Of a DNA stretch of 64,000 bases, positions 16,950-26,714 are shown piece after piece. The DNA comes from Rhizobium sp. P40RR-XXII (lineage in GTDB: Bacteria; Pseudomonadota; Alphaproteobacteria; Rhizobiales; Rhizobiaceae), in assembly GCF_012641405.1 (NCBI RefSeq), contig NZ_JABAII010000002.1:1-64000 (forward strand), written 5' to 3'. The number at the start of each line of letters is the position of its first letter. The stretch's first letter is position 1. The notes below the pieces were generated by a model. It saw only the letters and a program-made list of their open reading frames with translations, ran no database searches and had not been told where the DNA came from. Both the position numbers and the translations under genes were made by a program.

Positions 16950-17600
16950 GTGCTGAGCGAAGCAGGACAGTCGAGCGAGTTTTCGCCGCGCCAGAACGCC
17001 GTTCTGGAACAGGCGTTGCGTCTGCTCGTCGACGGCGGCGAAAAGGCGCTGACGACCTCGGGTGTCGCACGCGCCGCCAATTGCTCCAAGGAAAGCCTCT
17101 ACAAGTGGTTCGGCGATCGCGACGGTCTGCTCTCGGCGATGATCACCTATCAGGCGAGCAAGGTGCGCACGTTCGAGCGCAATGGCGAGCGGCTGAACTC
17201 GGCAAGCCTGCACGATCATCTCGTGATCTTCGCGCGCGACCTGCTGGAAGTGCTGGCCGGCGACGTTTCGCTCGCCTTGAACCGTCTGGCGATCGGCCAG
17301 TCGAACCGCGACGGCTCTAAGCTCGGCAAGCTCTTGCTGGAGCGGGGGCGCCGGCAGATCGACCGCCGCGCCAGCGGTCTCATCGATGCCGGCAAGCGGG
17401 CAGGGCTGTTGCGCTTCACCGATGCCGACGAGGCATATCACACGCTCTACGGGCTCATCGTCTCCGATCTGCATGTGCGCATGCTGCTCGGCGAGCCCGG
17501 TTTGAAGGATACGAGCCGTCAGGCGGAGAAGGCGGTCAGCGCCTTCCTCCGGCTCTACGGCACGGAAAAGGTATTGGCGGAAGCAACAGCGACCGTCTGA
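16950..17600 (+). CDS. TetR-family regulator upstream of ilvC
   Basis: A TetR-type regulator of about 216 residues: HTH (RQNAVLEQALRLLVDGGEKALTTSGVARAANCSKESLYKWFGDRDGLLSAMI) followed by a helical ligand domain (TetR_C-like, VLAGDVSLALNRLAIGQSNRDGSKLGKLLLERGR). I use GTG at 16950 with GGGAG eight bases upstream; the reading frame is open to 16848 but the leader crosses the promoter and operator. The ilvC start is 44 bases downstream in the same direction, so both may share a transcript and this protein may link branched-chain amino-acid synthesis to an unknown effector. Confidence 0.85.
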   Translation: MLSEAGQSSEFSPRQNAVLEQALRLLVDGGEKALTTSGVARAANCSKESLYKWFGDRDGLLSAMITYQASKVRTFERNGERLNSASLHDHLVIFARDLLEVLAGDVSLALNRLAIGQSNRDGSKLGKLLLERGRRQIDRRASGLIDAGKRAGLLRFTDADEAYHTLYGLIVSDLHVRMLLGEPGLKDTSRQAEKAVSAFLRLYGTEKVLAEATATV

Positions 17601-17608
17601 CAATTTAA

Positions 17609-18664
<1,056 letters not shown>

Positions 18665-18693
18665 GCTTCTTCAGGGTTATACCGCAGTAGAAA

Positions 18694-18720
18694 GGCCCGG
18701 GGAGGGAGACTTCCCCGGCC
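18694..18720. terminator. GC-rich hairpin after ilvC
   Basis: GGCCCGGGGA pairs with TTCCCCGGCC with one bulged base, about 30 bases after the ilvC stop. There is no clear T run, so termination may be weak or need the repeat that follows. Confidence 0.5.
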
Positions 18721-18732
18721 CTGGAGCCGGAT

Positions 18733-18836
18733 GATTTTAGGTCTGTTGGACCTAAAATCTGAATCCGCTCTAGGATCAAAGAAGTAGAGCGTGATGTCGT
18801 CCGAAAACCGCCTACACTTTTCGGCATCACGCTCTA
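18733..18836. repeat. Rhizobial intergenic mosaic element, two hairpins
   Basis: Two adjacent perfect hairpins fill this gap. GATTTTAGGTC (18733-18743) pairs with GACCTAAAATC (18749-18759). TAGAGCGTGATG (18785-18796) pairs with CATCACGCTCTA (18825-18836), with inner CCGAAAA/TTTTCGG pairing. Both modules are familiar as repeated intergenic units in Rhizobiaceae. They lie between convergent genes (ilvC and a methyltransferase) and may stop transcription from either side. Confidence 0.7.
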
Positions 18837-18860
18837 AACGTTTCAGGATGTGTTTACGGC

Positions 18861-19469
18861 TCACGTGGCCGATCGAATGCCTTTCCTGGCTCTCATCCGC
18901 AGCCATCTTGTCGGTTTGCCATCGTAGCCGCCGCCATCGGTTTCGTTGAGCGAAATGTCCTTCCACCCGGTCGAGATAAGCAGATCATTAAGCCAGTCGG
19001 CCGAGATGTAGTTGTAGTATCGGCCGAAGCTGTCGTACCCCTCGGCTTCTCCCGCTTTGAAACTGGCGTGAAATAGGCCGCCGTCCTTCAAAGCCTTGTG
19101 GATGCGGTTGAAAATCTCCGGAAGATCCGGTCGCCGTACATGCAGCAAGGATGCTTCGGCCCAAATGCCGTCGTAGAGCTGGTCGTCCTCCAGTTCTTCA
19201 AACCTGCGAACGGTCACCGGCTTTCCGATCAACTTTTCGGCCTGCTTGGCCATTTCCGGCGAACCGTCTGTAGGCGTGACGTTGAAGCCCTGTGAGATCA
19301 TGTAGGCTGCGTCCTGACCGCCGCCGCAGCCCAGTTCGAGAATCGATGCGCCGGCGGGGAGAGTATTCAGGAAGGCATCGAGCCGACGCTGCGGCAGGCT
19401 GCGATCGCGCACCGCGTAGACGGCTGCGCTGTGATCGTAGAAGGAGGACGTGGGGTCGTCTTTTGCCAT
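18861..19469 (-). CDS. Class I SAM-dependent methyltransferase
   Basis: A 202-residue Rossmann-fold methyltransferase. The SAM loop ILELGCGGGQDAAYM (motif I, about residues 37-51) is clear, followed by TPTDGSPEMAKQAEKL and the WAEASLLHVRRPDLPEI motif and an EAEGYDSFGRYYNYIS C-terminal half, a pattern seen in small TehB-like enzymes. ATG at 19469 lies one base after the vapC stop, so it is probably read from the vapBC transcript. Substrate is unknown. Confidence 0.8.
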   Translation of the reverse strand: MAKDDPTSSFYDHSAAVYAVRDRSLPQRRLDAFLNTLPAGASILELGCGGGQDAAYMISQGFNVTPTDGSPEMAKQAEKLIGKPVTVRRFEELEDDQLYDGIWAEASLLHVRRPDLPEIFNRIHKALKDGGLFHASFKAGEAEGYDSFGRYYNYISADWLNDLLISTGWKDISLNETDGGGYDGKPTRWLRMRARKGIRSAT

Positions 19470-19470
19470 A

Positions 19471-19851
19471 TCAGCCACCCATCTTCAGGTAATAGATTAC
19501 GTTTTCCAATCCCTTGAAATGAGCATCACAAGTCAGGATATCGGCATCGAGATGAAGAGCGGTTGCATAGATGATCGCATCGGCGGTTGCGAGCTTATGC
19601 TGTGCCGAGATCTCAGCCGCGCGCCGGGCTATGGCTGTGTCCAATGGAGTAACGTTACATAGCATCGTGTAGGCGATGAAGTTGTCCAAAACGTCTTCGT
19701 CTTTTTCGCGAAGAAGCCATTTGGAAAGTTCAAGCTGGACTATTGTCGGAACAATGCAGTCGCGCGGTTTCGGGATCTGGTCGGAAAGCTGCTGTCCAGT
19801 CGGGCTATCAAGAAGCCACTCTATCCATGCGGAACTATCGATCACACGCAT
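19471..19851 (-). CDS. vapC: VapC-type PIN-domain toxin
   Basis: A 126-residue PIN ribonuclease. The acidic residues of the active site are present: D in MRVIDSSAWIEW, E in PTIVQLELSKW, and D residues in LATADAIIYATAL and ADILTCDAHFKGL. Relatives cleave tRNA or rRNA to slow growth when unbound by antitoxin. Its start codon overlaps the antitoxin stop (TGATG at 19849-19853), the usual sign of coupled translation. Function as a toxin is inferred from family and operon. Confidence 0.9.
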   Translation of the reverse strand: MRVIDSSAWIEWLLDSPTGQQLSDQIPKPRDCIVPTIVQLELSKWLLREKDEDVLDNFIAYTMLCNVTPLDTAIARRAAEISAQHKLATADAIIYATALHLDADILTCDAHFKGLENVIYYLKMGG

Positions 19852-20060
19852 CAGTATCGGTCGCCTCGATCGCGATAGTCTTCGGGGTTTGCGCCTCGCG
19901 CCATACCTTTGAGATCTTCCAATGTTGGAACCGGCATAACGAGCACGCCCTTGCCTTTGGGAATAAAGACGAACTCCTGACCAGCGCTCCAATGCTGCTG
20001 ATCACGCACTTCTTTTGGGATCGATATCTGAAATTTTGAGGACAGGGTCGCAGTGATCAT
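19851..20060 (-). CDS. vapB: AbrB/MazE-type antitoxin
   Basis: A 69-residue SpoVT-AbrB swapped-hairpin DNA-binding protein: MITATLSSKFQISIPKEVRDQQHWSAGQEFVFIPKGKGVLVM, then a toxin-binding tail (EDLKGMARGANPEDYRDRGDRY). It is the first gene of the pair and should neutralise the adjacent PIN toxin and repress its own promoter. Confidence 0.9.
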   Translation of the reverse strand: MITATLSSKFQISIPKEVRDQQHWSAGQEFVFIPKGKGVLVMPVPTLEDLKGMARGANPEDYRDRGDRY

Positions 20061-20302
20061 TCTTACTTTTTCCTATCGATTGATCTAGCGTAAGAATAGC
20101 ATCTGCACAGAGGAATGTGTAGGTCTCCTTGGGAAGCAGAAAATTGGGAGATTTTGAGTGGATGCCACGTTGAATGAATAGCCTTTTCTATCGCTGAAGT
20201 TTGATTCCTCGCTACCATCATAAACAAATTAGGTCAGCATTATTGACTTATCTTTTGTTGCGTGATCTTGTGCCGGAAAGACCAAAAATTACGAGGAAGC
20301 CC

Positions 20303-21532
20303 ATGTTGAATTGGGAAAATATCTTTGCGACGCGCTCGAGCCGTATGCGCGCCTCCGAAATCCGCGAGCTGCTGAAGCTGCTGGAGCGGCCGGATATCAT
20401 CTCTTTCGCAGGCGGCATTCCCGATCCCGCATTGTTTCCGGATGCCGAATTCAAGCAGGCCTATGCCGATATCTTTTCCGGCCCGACGGTCAATGCAGCG
20501 CTGCAATATTCGGTCAGCGAAGGCTATAAGCCGCTGCGCGAATGGCTTGTCGGCCAGATGGGTGCGCTCGGCATTCCCTGCGAACTCGAAAACGTCTTCA
20601 TCGTCTCCGGTTCGCAGCAGGGGCTCGACTATCTCGGCAAGCTCTTCCTGTCGCCGAAAGATACGGCGCTGGTTACCGCGCCGACCTATCTTGGCGCGCT
20701 GCAGGCTTTCAATGCCTACGAGCCGACCTATGACCAGCTGACACCGAACGGCAACCGCACGCCGGACTCCTATCGCGCCGCGGCTTCGCAAGCCGGCGGC
20801 AGGGTGAAGTTCGCTTATCTTTCGGCCGATTTTGCCAATCCGACGGGCGAGACCGTCGATCTGCCTGGCCGCGAGAAGCTACTCGACCTTGCCGAAGAAC
20901 TTGATATCGCCGTTATCGAAGATGCCGCCTATCAGTCGCTGCGGTATGACGGCGAGCCGGTAGCGCCGATCCTGGCTCTGGAAATTGCGCGCAAGGGCCA
21001 TATCAACGACACGCGGACGATCTATTGCGGCAGCTTTTCCAAGACCTTGGCGCCGGGGCTTCGCGTTGGCTTCATCGTCGCCAATGCGCCCGTCATTCGC
21101 AAGCTCGTGCTGATGAAGCAGGCGGCCGACCTGCATTCCTCGACGATCAACCAGATCGCGATCCATCAAGTCGCCGAGCGCGGTTTCGATGCGCAGGTTG
21201 CCAAGGTCCGCAAGACCTATAGCCACCGTCGCAACTGCATGCTGGCAGCACTTGCCAAATACATGCCTGAGGGCACGAGCTGGACGAAGCCGCAAGGCGG
21301 CATGTTCGTCTGGGTTACCCTGCCGAAGGGCATGGATGGCGCCAAGCTGCTCGCTCGGTCGCTGGAAACGGCGAAGGTTGCCTTCGTGCCCGGACAAGCC
21401 TTCTTTGCGGATGGAACCGGTGCGAACACTTTCCGCGTCAGCTTCTCCTGCGCCAATGACGAGATGATCGAAGAGGGCATCTCGCGGCTGGGCAGGTTGA
21501 TTGCGAGCGAGATCGGATCGATGGCGGCCTGA
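20303..21532 (+). CDS. PLP-dependent aminotransferase (LysN/ARO8-like)
   Basis: A 409-residue fold-type I aminotransferase. The sequence includes DIISFAGGIPDPALFP near the start, the cofactor-binding SGSQQGLDYLGKLF, ADFANPTGETVD, and the Schiff-base lysine in YCGSFSKTLAPGLRVGFI. This is the pattern of 2-aminoadipate/multisubstrate aminotransferases. ATG at 20303 has a GAGGAAG ribosome site; the longer frame from 20201 adds no homologous sequence. Monocistronic. Confidence 0.87.
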   Translation: MLNWENIFATRSSRMRASEIRELLKLLERPDIISFAGGIPDPALFPDAEFKQAYADIFSGPTVNAALQYSVSEGYKPLREWLVGQMGALGIPCELENVFIVSGSQQGLDYLGKLFLSPKDTALVTAPTYLGALQAFNAYEPTYDQLTPNGNRTPDSYRAAASQAGGRVKFAYLSADFANPTGETVDLPGREKLLDLAEELDIAVIEDAAYQSLRYDGEPVAPILALEIARKGHINDTRTIYCGSFSKTLAPGLRVGFIVANAPVIRKLVLMKQAADLHSSTINQIAIHQVAERGFDAQVAKVRKTYSHRRNCMLAALAKYMPEGTSWTKPQGGMFVWVTLPKGMDGAKLLARSLETAKVAFVPGQAFFADGTGANTFRVSFSCANDEMIEEGISRLGRLIASEIGSMAA

Positions 21533-21536
21533 TTTA

Positions 21537-21690
21537 CCTTCTCGCCGGCGGGGAGAAGGATGCGCTCCTGAGCTTGTCGAAGGGGCGCTGGTTGAGGGGG
21601 CGATGCACCGTTATGGTGGGCATTGAATGTGCCGCGCCGCGCCCCTCATCCGCCCTTCGGGCACCTGCTCCCAGAGGGGGGAAGAAGTTT
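21537..21690. repeat. Rhizobial intergenic mosaic repeat
   Basis: CCTTCTC (21537-21543) and GAGAAGG (21553-21559) form a hairpin. The tail (CGCCCCTCATCCGCCCTTCGG and AGAGGGGGGAAG, 21648-21684) repeats the CCCCTCATCCGCC and GGGGAAG themes common in rhizobial mosaic elements. Between the two parts nothing else is recognisable. It fills the gap between convergent genes. Confidence 0.6.
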
Positions 21691-21692
21691 CC

Positions 21693-22751
21693 TTACTTCG
21701 CCAGGTGTGGGCTGAGCAGCGAAAGGTCGGCCTCGCTCAGCCGGTCGCTGGCGGTATTGCACTGGTGCCAATAGGGATACATCAGCGGCTGCAGACTGAC
21801 GTCGTCGAGGCGCTTGCGCTCCTCGTCCGTCAACTTCAGCTCGGCGCTGGCGAGATTGTCCTTGAACTGCGCCTTGGTGCGGCCGCCGATGATGACCGAG
21901 GTCACGCCCTTGCGGCCGATGAGCCAGGCAAGCGCCACCTGAGCGGCCGAAACACCGCGGCCTTCGGCGATTTCCACCAGCGTATCGACGATATTCCAAA
22001 GGCGGTTTTCATCGCGGATCGGCGGTTCCGTCCAGCCGGCGAACTGGCGCGTGTCCTCTGGTGTCGCCTGATTGCGGCGATGTTTGCCTGAAAGAAGGCC
22101 GCCGGCAATTGGGCTCCAGACGAGGATGCCGAGACCCTGGTCGATGCTGACGGGCACCAGCTCGTTTTCCGCGTCGCGGGCTTCCAGCGTGTAGTGGATC
22201 TGCTGGCTGACGAAACGTTCGCGCCTGTCGCGCTCACTGACGCCGAGCGCTTTCATGATGTGCCAGCCGGAAAAGTTCGAGCAGCCGATGTAGCGGACTT
22301 TGCCCTGGCGAACCAAGGTATCGAGCGCTTCCATCGTCTCTTCGAGCGGCGTCTGTCCGTCCCATTGATGCAGCTGATAGAGGTCGATCACGTCGGTCTT
22401 CATACGCTTCAGGCTCGCCTCGCAGGCCTGGATGAGATGCTGGCGGGATGAACCGGCATCGTTGGCGCCAGCCCCCATCGGGAAGCGCGCCTTTGTGGCG
22501 ATGAGCGCACCGTTTTTGCGCGGACCGCCGATAATTTCGCCGATGATTTCCTCCGATGCGCCTTGCGAGTAGACATCGGCCGTGTCGAGCAGGTTGACGC
22601 CGGCATCGATGCACATGTCCACAAGCTTCTTCGCATCCTTGATGCCGAGATCGCCAACGGTCTTCGCCCAGCCGACGCCGCCGAAGGTCATGGTGCCCAT
22701 AGTGATGGTGGAAACTTTGAGGCCGGAGCGGCCAAGCAAGCGATATTCCAT
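21693..22751 (-). CDS. Aldo/keto reductase
   Basis: A 352-residue NADPH-dependent AKR. Catalytic tetrad elements are visible: D and Y in NLLDTADVYSQGASEEIIG, K in ALIATKARF, and H in DVIDLYQLHQWD. The C-terminal GVTSVIIGGRTKAQFKDNL contacts the cofactor. The family is broad (YghZ/Tas-like); substrate is unknown. It is divergent from the ABC-transporter operon. Confidence 0.88.
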   Translation of the reverse strand: MEYRLLGRSGLKVSTITMGTMTFGGVGWAKTVGDLGIKDAKKLVDMCIDAGVNLLDTADVYSQGASEEIIGEIIGGPRKNGALIATKARFPMGAGANDAGSSRQHLIQACEASLKRMKTDVIDLYQLHQWDGQTPLEETMEALDTLVRQGKVRYIGCSNFSGWHIMKALGVSERDRRERFVSQQIHYTLEARDAENELVPVSIDQGLGILVWSPIAGGLLSGKHRRNQATPEDTRQFAGWTEPPIRDENRLWNIVDTLVEIAEGRGVSAAQVALAWLIGRKGVTSVIIGGRTKAQFKDNLASAELKLTDEERKRLDDVSLQPLMYPYWHQCNTASDRLSEADLSLLSPHLAK

Positions 22752-22925
22752 AGATCAGTCCTCCTCGATCCCGTCTGAAATACGTACGTCAGGAAATAGT
22801 GCCTGATAGCGATGGTCAAGATTCAATCATCATACGAACGGCAATGTATTCAAAATTCAACTGTCACAATCATGTTAAGCCATCCGTCTAAGGAACCTTC
22901 CTGATCATCCAGCCGAGGACGCTTC

Positions 22926-23906
22926 ATGAAGACGTTTGTTTCCGCTCTCGCCGGCCTGCTGGCCGTCGCTCTTTTCTCCGGCGCCGCCAGTGCCGCCGAC
23001 CTCGTCCTCTATACCAGCCAGCCGAATGCCGATGCGCAGGCCACCGTCGATGGCTTCATGGCCGCCAATCCCGGCATCAAGGTCGATTGGGTTCGCGACG
23101 GCACGCCGCAGATCATCGCCAAGCTTCAAGCTGAAATGCAGGCCGGCGCTCCGGTTGCCGATGTCCTGCTGATTGCCGATACGGTGACGCTTGAGCGCTT
23201 GAAGGAAGCCGGCAAGCTGCTTGCCTACAAGTCGCCGGAAGCCGCAAATTACGATGCGTCGCTCTATGACGCCGGCGGCTATTACTATTCCACCAAGCTG
23301 ATCACGACCGGGATCGTCTACAACACGGCTGCCGCGATGAAGCCGGCAAGCTGGCAGGATCTGGTGAAGCCGGAAGCCAAGGGCCTGGTTGCCATGCCGA
23401 GCCCGCTTGCTTCGGGTGCTGCTCTCATCCACGCACAGACGCTCGCCGGCGTCGGCAGCCTCGGCTGGGACTACTACAAGAACCTCGCCGACAACGGCGC
23501 GATCGCTTCCGGCGGCAACGGTGCTGTGCTCAAGTCGGTTGCTTCGGGTGAGAAGGCCTATGGCATGATCGTCGACTACATGCCGATCAGAGAAAAAGCC
23601 AAGGGTGCCCCGCTGGAATTCGTATTCCCGAAGGAAGGCGTTTCCGCCGTCACTGAGCCGGTCGGCATTCTCGCCAGCACGCAGCATGACGATGCCGCCA
23701 AGAAATTTGTCGATTACGTCCTCTCCGAAAAGGGTCAGGAAGGTTTCCTGAAGCTCGGTTATATTCCGGCCCGCAATGGCACGCCGCTGCCGGCAGGCTT
23801 CCCGGCACGTGACAGCATCAAGGTTCTGCCGTTGAATGCGGCCGATGCTCTCAAGAACACGGATCAGGACCTCAAGACCTTCTCCACCTACTTCAAGTCG
23901 AAGTAA
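22926..23906 (+). CDS. ABC transporter substrate-binding protein, iron type
   Basis: A 326-residue periplasmic binding protein of the AfuA/FbpA or 2-aminoethylphosphonate-binding class. Signal peptide MKTFVSALAGLLAVALFSGAASA, then DLVLYTSQPNADAQATVDGFMAANPGIKV, a family hallmark. It is the first gene of a three-gene transport operon (binding protein, two-domain permease, ATPase). The YYSTKLITTGIVYNT region is where ferric-binding relatives place metal-ligating tyrosines, so Fe(III) is possible but not certain. Confidence 0.87.
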   Translation: MKTFVSALAGLLAVALFSGAASAADLVLYTSQPNADAQATVDGFMAANPGIKVDWVRDGTPQIIAKLQAEMQAGAPVADVLLIADTVTLERLKEAGKLLAYKSPEAANYDASLYDAGGYYYSTKLITTGIVYNTAAAMKPASWQDLVKPEAKGLVAMPSPLASGAALIHAQTLAGVGSLGWDYYKNLADNGAIASGGNGAVLKSVASGEKAYGMIVDYMPIREKAKGAPLEFVFPKEGVSAVTEPVGILASTQHDDAAKKFVDYVLSEKGQEGFLKLGYIPARNGTPLPAGFPARDSIKVLPLNAADALKNTDQDLKTFSTYFKSK

Positions 23907-23923
23907 TCCGACCCGGATTTGGA

Positions 23924-25618
23924 ATGTACTCATATGTGCGTCGGGGAAACAGCCAGCCGGCCTGGCTGTTTCCTTTTGTTGTTGTCGTCGTGCTCTTGCT
24001 CAGCGTCCTGCCGCTGGCACGGCTGGCGTTTGCCGGCATCGAGGCGCTGCTTAGGGGCGGCACCTATGAACTCATCACCGATCCCTCGCTCTGGCGCTCG
24101 GCCTGGTACACGATCGAAACCGCCGTGCTCGGCACGATCGTTTCGGTGGTCCTTGGTTGCCTATTCGCATTCCTGCTGACATTGACCGATCTGCCGGGCA
24201 GGGGGCTGCTCGGCTTCCTCTTCGTATTGCCGATGATGATTCCGCCGCAAGTGACGGCACTCGCCTGGGTGCAGATGTCCGGGCCGTCGAGCCCCTTGCT
24301 GAAAGCGTTGCATATCGCGCCGCCGCTTGGCTCGCCGCAGCCGCTCTATTCTGTCGGTGGCATCGCTTTGCTCTACGGCGTTCAGCATGCACCGCTCGTC
24401 TATCTCGCTCTGCGCGCCGGCCTGATGGCGCTGCCGCGCGATGGCGTCGAGGCCGCAAGGCTTTCGGGCGCGTCCGGCCTGCGTGTCTTCCGCGATATCA
24501 TCCTGCCCTTGTCTCTGCCCGGTGTCATTGCGGGCGCTGCGATTGCCTTCGTCTCGTCCATCGGCAATTTCGGCATTCCGGCGATCCTCGGCATACCCGC
24601 CTCGATCTATACGCTGTCGACGCTGATCTTCACCAAGTTCTCCAGTTTCGGACCACGCACCTTCGGCGACATCGCCATGCTGTCGACGATGATCGCCGTC
24701 ATCGCTGTTGCCGGGCTTGCCGTGCAGGGCAGAGCCTTGAAGGGACGCGACTATCGCGTCATCGGCATTTCCGGCGCAACGGCTGCCTTTTCGCTGGGCC
24801 GCTGGCGCTATCTGGCGTTGCCTGTGCTCTGCGCCATCCTGTTCGTCATGCTCGTCGCGCCCTTCCTCGCGCTGGTCGCCGGTGCGCTGGTGCCCGCCTA
24901 TGGCGTGCCGCTCACCCTCAAGACGGCATCGCTGAATGCCTTCACCGAGATCCTGTTTCGGCAAAGCATAACGCGCACCGCCTTCTCCAATTCGTTATTC
25001 CTGGCGACCGCGACCGCACTTGGTCTCCTGCTGGTGACGGTCCTTGCGGCCTACGCCCTGACGCGGCGCAAGGACATGCTGAGCCGCATCGTCGGCGGTA
25101 TGATCGAGATCCCGTATTCGCTTCCCGGCATCATCATCGCCGTCTGCTTCATTCTGGTGTTCGCAGCACCCTTGCCGATCCTCAACGTCACGCTTTACGG
25201 GACGATCTGGATCATCCTGGTTGCCTATTTCTCCGCCTATTTCGCCGTCAGCCTGAAGCCGGTCATGAGCGCCTTCCTGCAGCTCGATCCGGCGCTAGAG
25301 GAGGCCGCGCGTCTTTCCGGTGCAGGCTTCTTCCGCCGTCTTGCCGATATCATCGTACCGCTGATCGCGCCGGCGGCCGGCGCATCGGTGATCCTGGTCT
25401 TCCTCATCGCCTGCAACGAGCTGACCGTTTCGGCGCTCCTCTGGTCGGCTGGCACGCAGACGCTCGGCGTCGTCATCTACAATCTCGACGATGGCGGCAG
25501 CGCCGATCTTGCCTCGGCCATGTCGGTCATCGTCATCGCCATGGTCGTCATCATGATGGTGCTTCTGGAAATCATGGCCAAGCGCCTGCCGAAAGGAGTG
25601 GTGCCTTGGCGAAGCTGA
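23924..25618 (+). CDS. ABC transporter permease, double-length (FbpB type)
   Basis: A 564-residue inner-membrane permease made of two fused BPD_transp_1 domains. Each carries an EAA-type loop: DGVEAARLSGASGLRVFRDIILPL (about 175-198) and PALEEAARLSGAGFFRRLADIIVPL (about 455-480). This fused form is typical of FbpB-like ferric and related importers. It overlaps the start of the ATPase gene by 13 bases. Confidence 0.9.
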   Translation: MYSYVRRGNSQPAWLFPFVVVVVLLLSVLPLARLAFAGIEALLRGGTYELITDPSLWRSAWYTIETAVLGTIVSVVLGCLFAFLLTLTDLPGRGLLGFLFVLPMMIPPQVTALAWVQMSGPSSPLLKALHIAPPLGSPQPLYSVGGIALLYGVQHAPLVYLALRAGLMALPRDGVEAARLSGASGLRVFRDIILPLSLPGVIAGAAIAFVSSIGNFGIPAILGIPASIYTLSTLIFTKFSSFGPRTFGDIAMLSTMIAVIAVAGLAVQGRALKGRDYRVIGISGATAAFSLGRWRYLALPVLCAILFVMLVAPFLALVAGALVPAYGVPLTLKTASLNAFTEILFRQSITRTAFSNSLFLATATALGLLLVTVLAAYALTRRKDMLSRIVGGMIEIPYSLPGIIIAVCFILVFAAPLPILNVTLYGTIWIILVAYFSAYFAVSLKPVMSAFLQLDPALEEAARLSGAGFFRRLADIIVPLIAPAAGASVILVFLIACNELTVSALLWSAGTQTLGVVIYNLDDGGSADLASAMSVIVIAMVVIMMVLLEIMAKRLPKGVVPWRS

Positions 25619-26637
25619 TCCTCAATCACGTCAGCAAGGATTTCGGCACGGGCGGGCGTGCTGCCGTCAACGCCTTGTCGCTCGATGTGCGGGAGGGCGG
25701 TTTCCTGGCGCTGCTCGGCCCGTCCGGTTGCGGCAAGACGACCGTGCTCAGAATGATCGCCGGTTTCGAGCAACCGACCGATGGCTCCATCCATCTCGGC
25801 GAGCGGTTGCTGGCGGATGCGGCGACCATGCTGCCGCCGGAGCGGCGCAACATGGCGATGGTGTTCCAGTCCTACGCGCTCTGGCCGCACATGAACGTAT
25901 CAGACAATGTCGGCTATCCTCTGAAGGTGCGTGGTATCTCCGGCGAGCGCTATCGCGACAAGGTGCGCGAGGCATTAGCGACAGTGCGCCTCGGCGATTA
26001 TGCCGAGCGCAGGCCCGCCGATCTCTCAGGTGGCCAGCGTCAGCGCGTGGCGCTTGCTCGCTGCCTGGTGACATCGCCCGACGTCGTGCTGCTCGACGAG
26101 CCGCTCGCCAATCTTGACCGTCACCTGAAGAAGGAGATGGAGGAGACTTTCCGCGAGTTTCACCAGCGTTCGGGCGCCACCATGGTCTATGTCACGCACG
26201 ACCAGAGCGAGGCGATGGCGCTTGCGACCGATGTCGCCGTCATGTCCGAAGGGCGGCTCCTGCAGGTGGCGCCGCCGGCGGAAATCTATGCTCGGCCCGA
26301 AGGTAGAATGGTCGGCAGTCTGGTCGGGCAGGGCGCCATACTGCCGCTTGCTTTTCCCGATGGCAGTCCGCGCCGCATCGATTGGGCCTCCTTCCGAGGC
26401 CTTTGGGAGAACCGGGCAGGCGGCTCGGCGGTTGCGGATATTCTCGTGCGGCCCGAAGACGTACTCGCCGATGCGGAGGGCATTTCCTGCCGAGTCGATT
26501 CCGTTCTCTACGAGGGCGAGCGTTATGCGGTAAGGTTGTCGATGCCGGACGGACAAGTGTTGCGCGCTTATAGCCGCGAGAAGGTCGCTGCGGGGGATGC
26601 CTACCCCATTGCCATTCGTTCGGCCTGGCGGCTTTAA
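25606..26637 (+). CDS. ABC transporter ATP-binding protein
   Basis: A 343-residue importer ATPase. Walker A GPSGCGKTT, Q-loop MVFQSYALWP, signature LSGGQRQRVALARC, Walker B VVLLDEPLANLD, H-loop YVTHDQSEAMA, and a C-terminal TOBE-like domain (ADILVRPEDVLADAEGISCRVDSVLYEG). I start it at TTG 25606 with AGGAG seven bases upstream, overlapping the permease end. The frame is open far upstream but that part is a shadow of the permease. Confidence 0.9.
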   Translation: MAKLILNHVSKDFGTGGRAAVNALSLDVREGGFLALLGPSGCGKTTVLRMIAGFEQPTDGSIHLGERLLADAATMLPPERRNMAMVFQSYALWPHMNVSDNVGYPLKVRGISGERYRDKVREALATVRLGDYAERRPADLSGGQRQRVALARCLVTSPDVVLLDEPLANLDRHLKKEMEETFREFHQRSGATMVYVTHDQSEAMALATDVAVMSEGRLLQVAPPAEIYARPEGRMVGSLVGQGAILPLAFPDGSPRRIDWASFRGLWENRAGGSAVADILVRPEDVLADAEGISCRVDSVLYEGERYAVRLSMPDGQVLRAYSREKVAAGDAYPIAIRSAWRL

Positions 26638-26714
26638 TCGGGCGGGGGATAAGATGGTTGTTCCCCGGCTCCTCCTATGCTTGATTTGCTTGAAGTTACG
26701 GATGGGAGTCGCGC

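Noticed and set aside
24157..25605. Long upstream part of the ABC ATPase frame
   Set aside because: It is a shadow of the permease; the ATPase starts at TTG 25606 with a good ribosome site.
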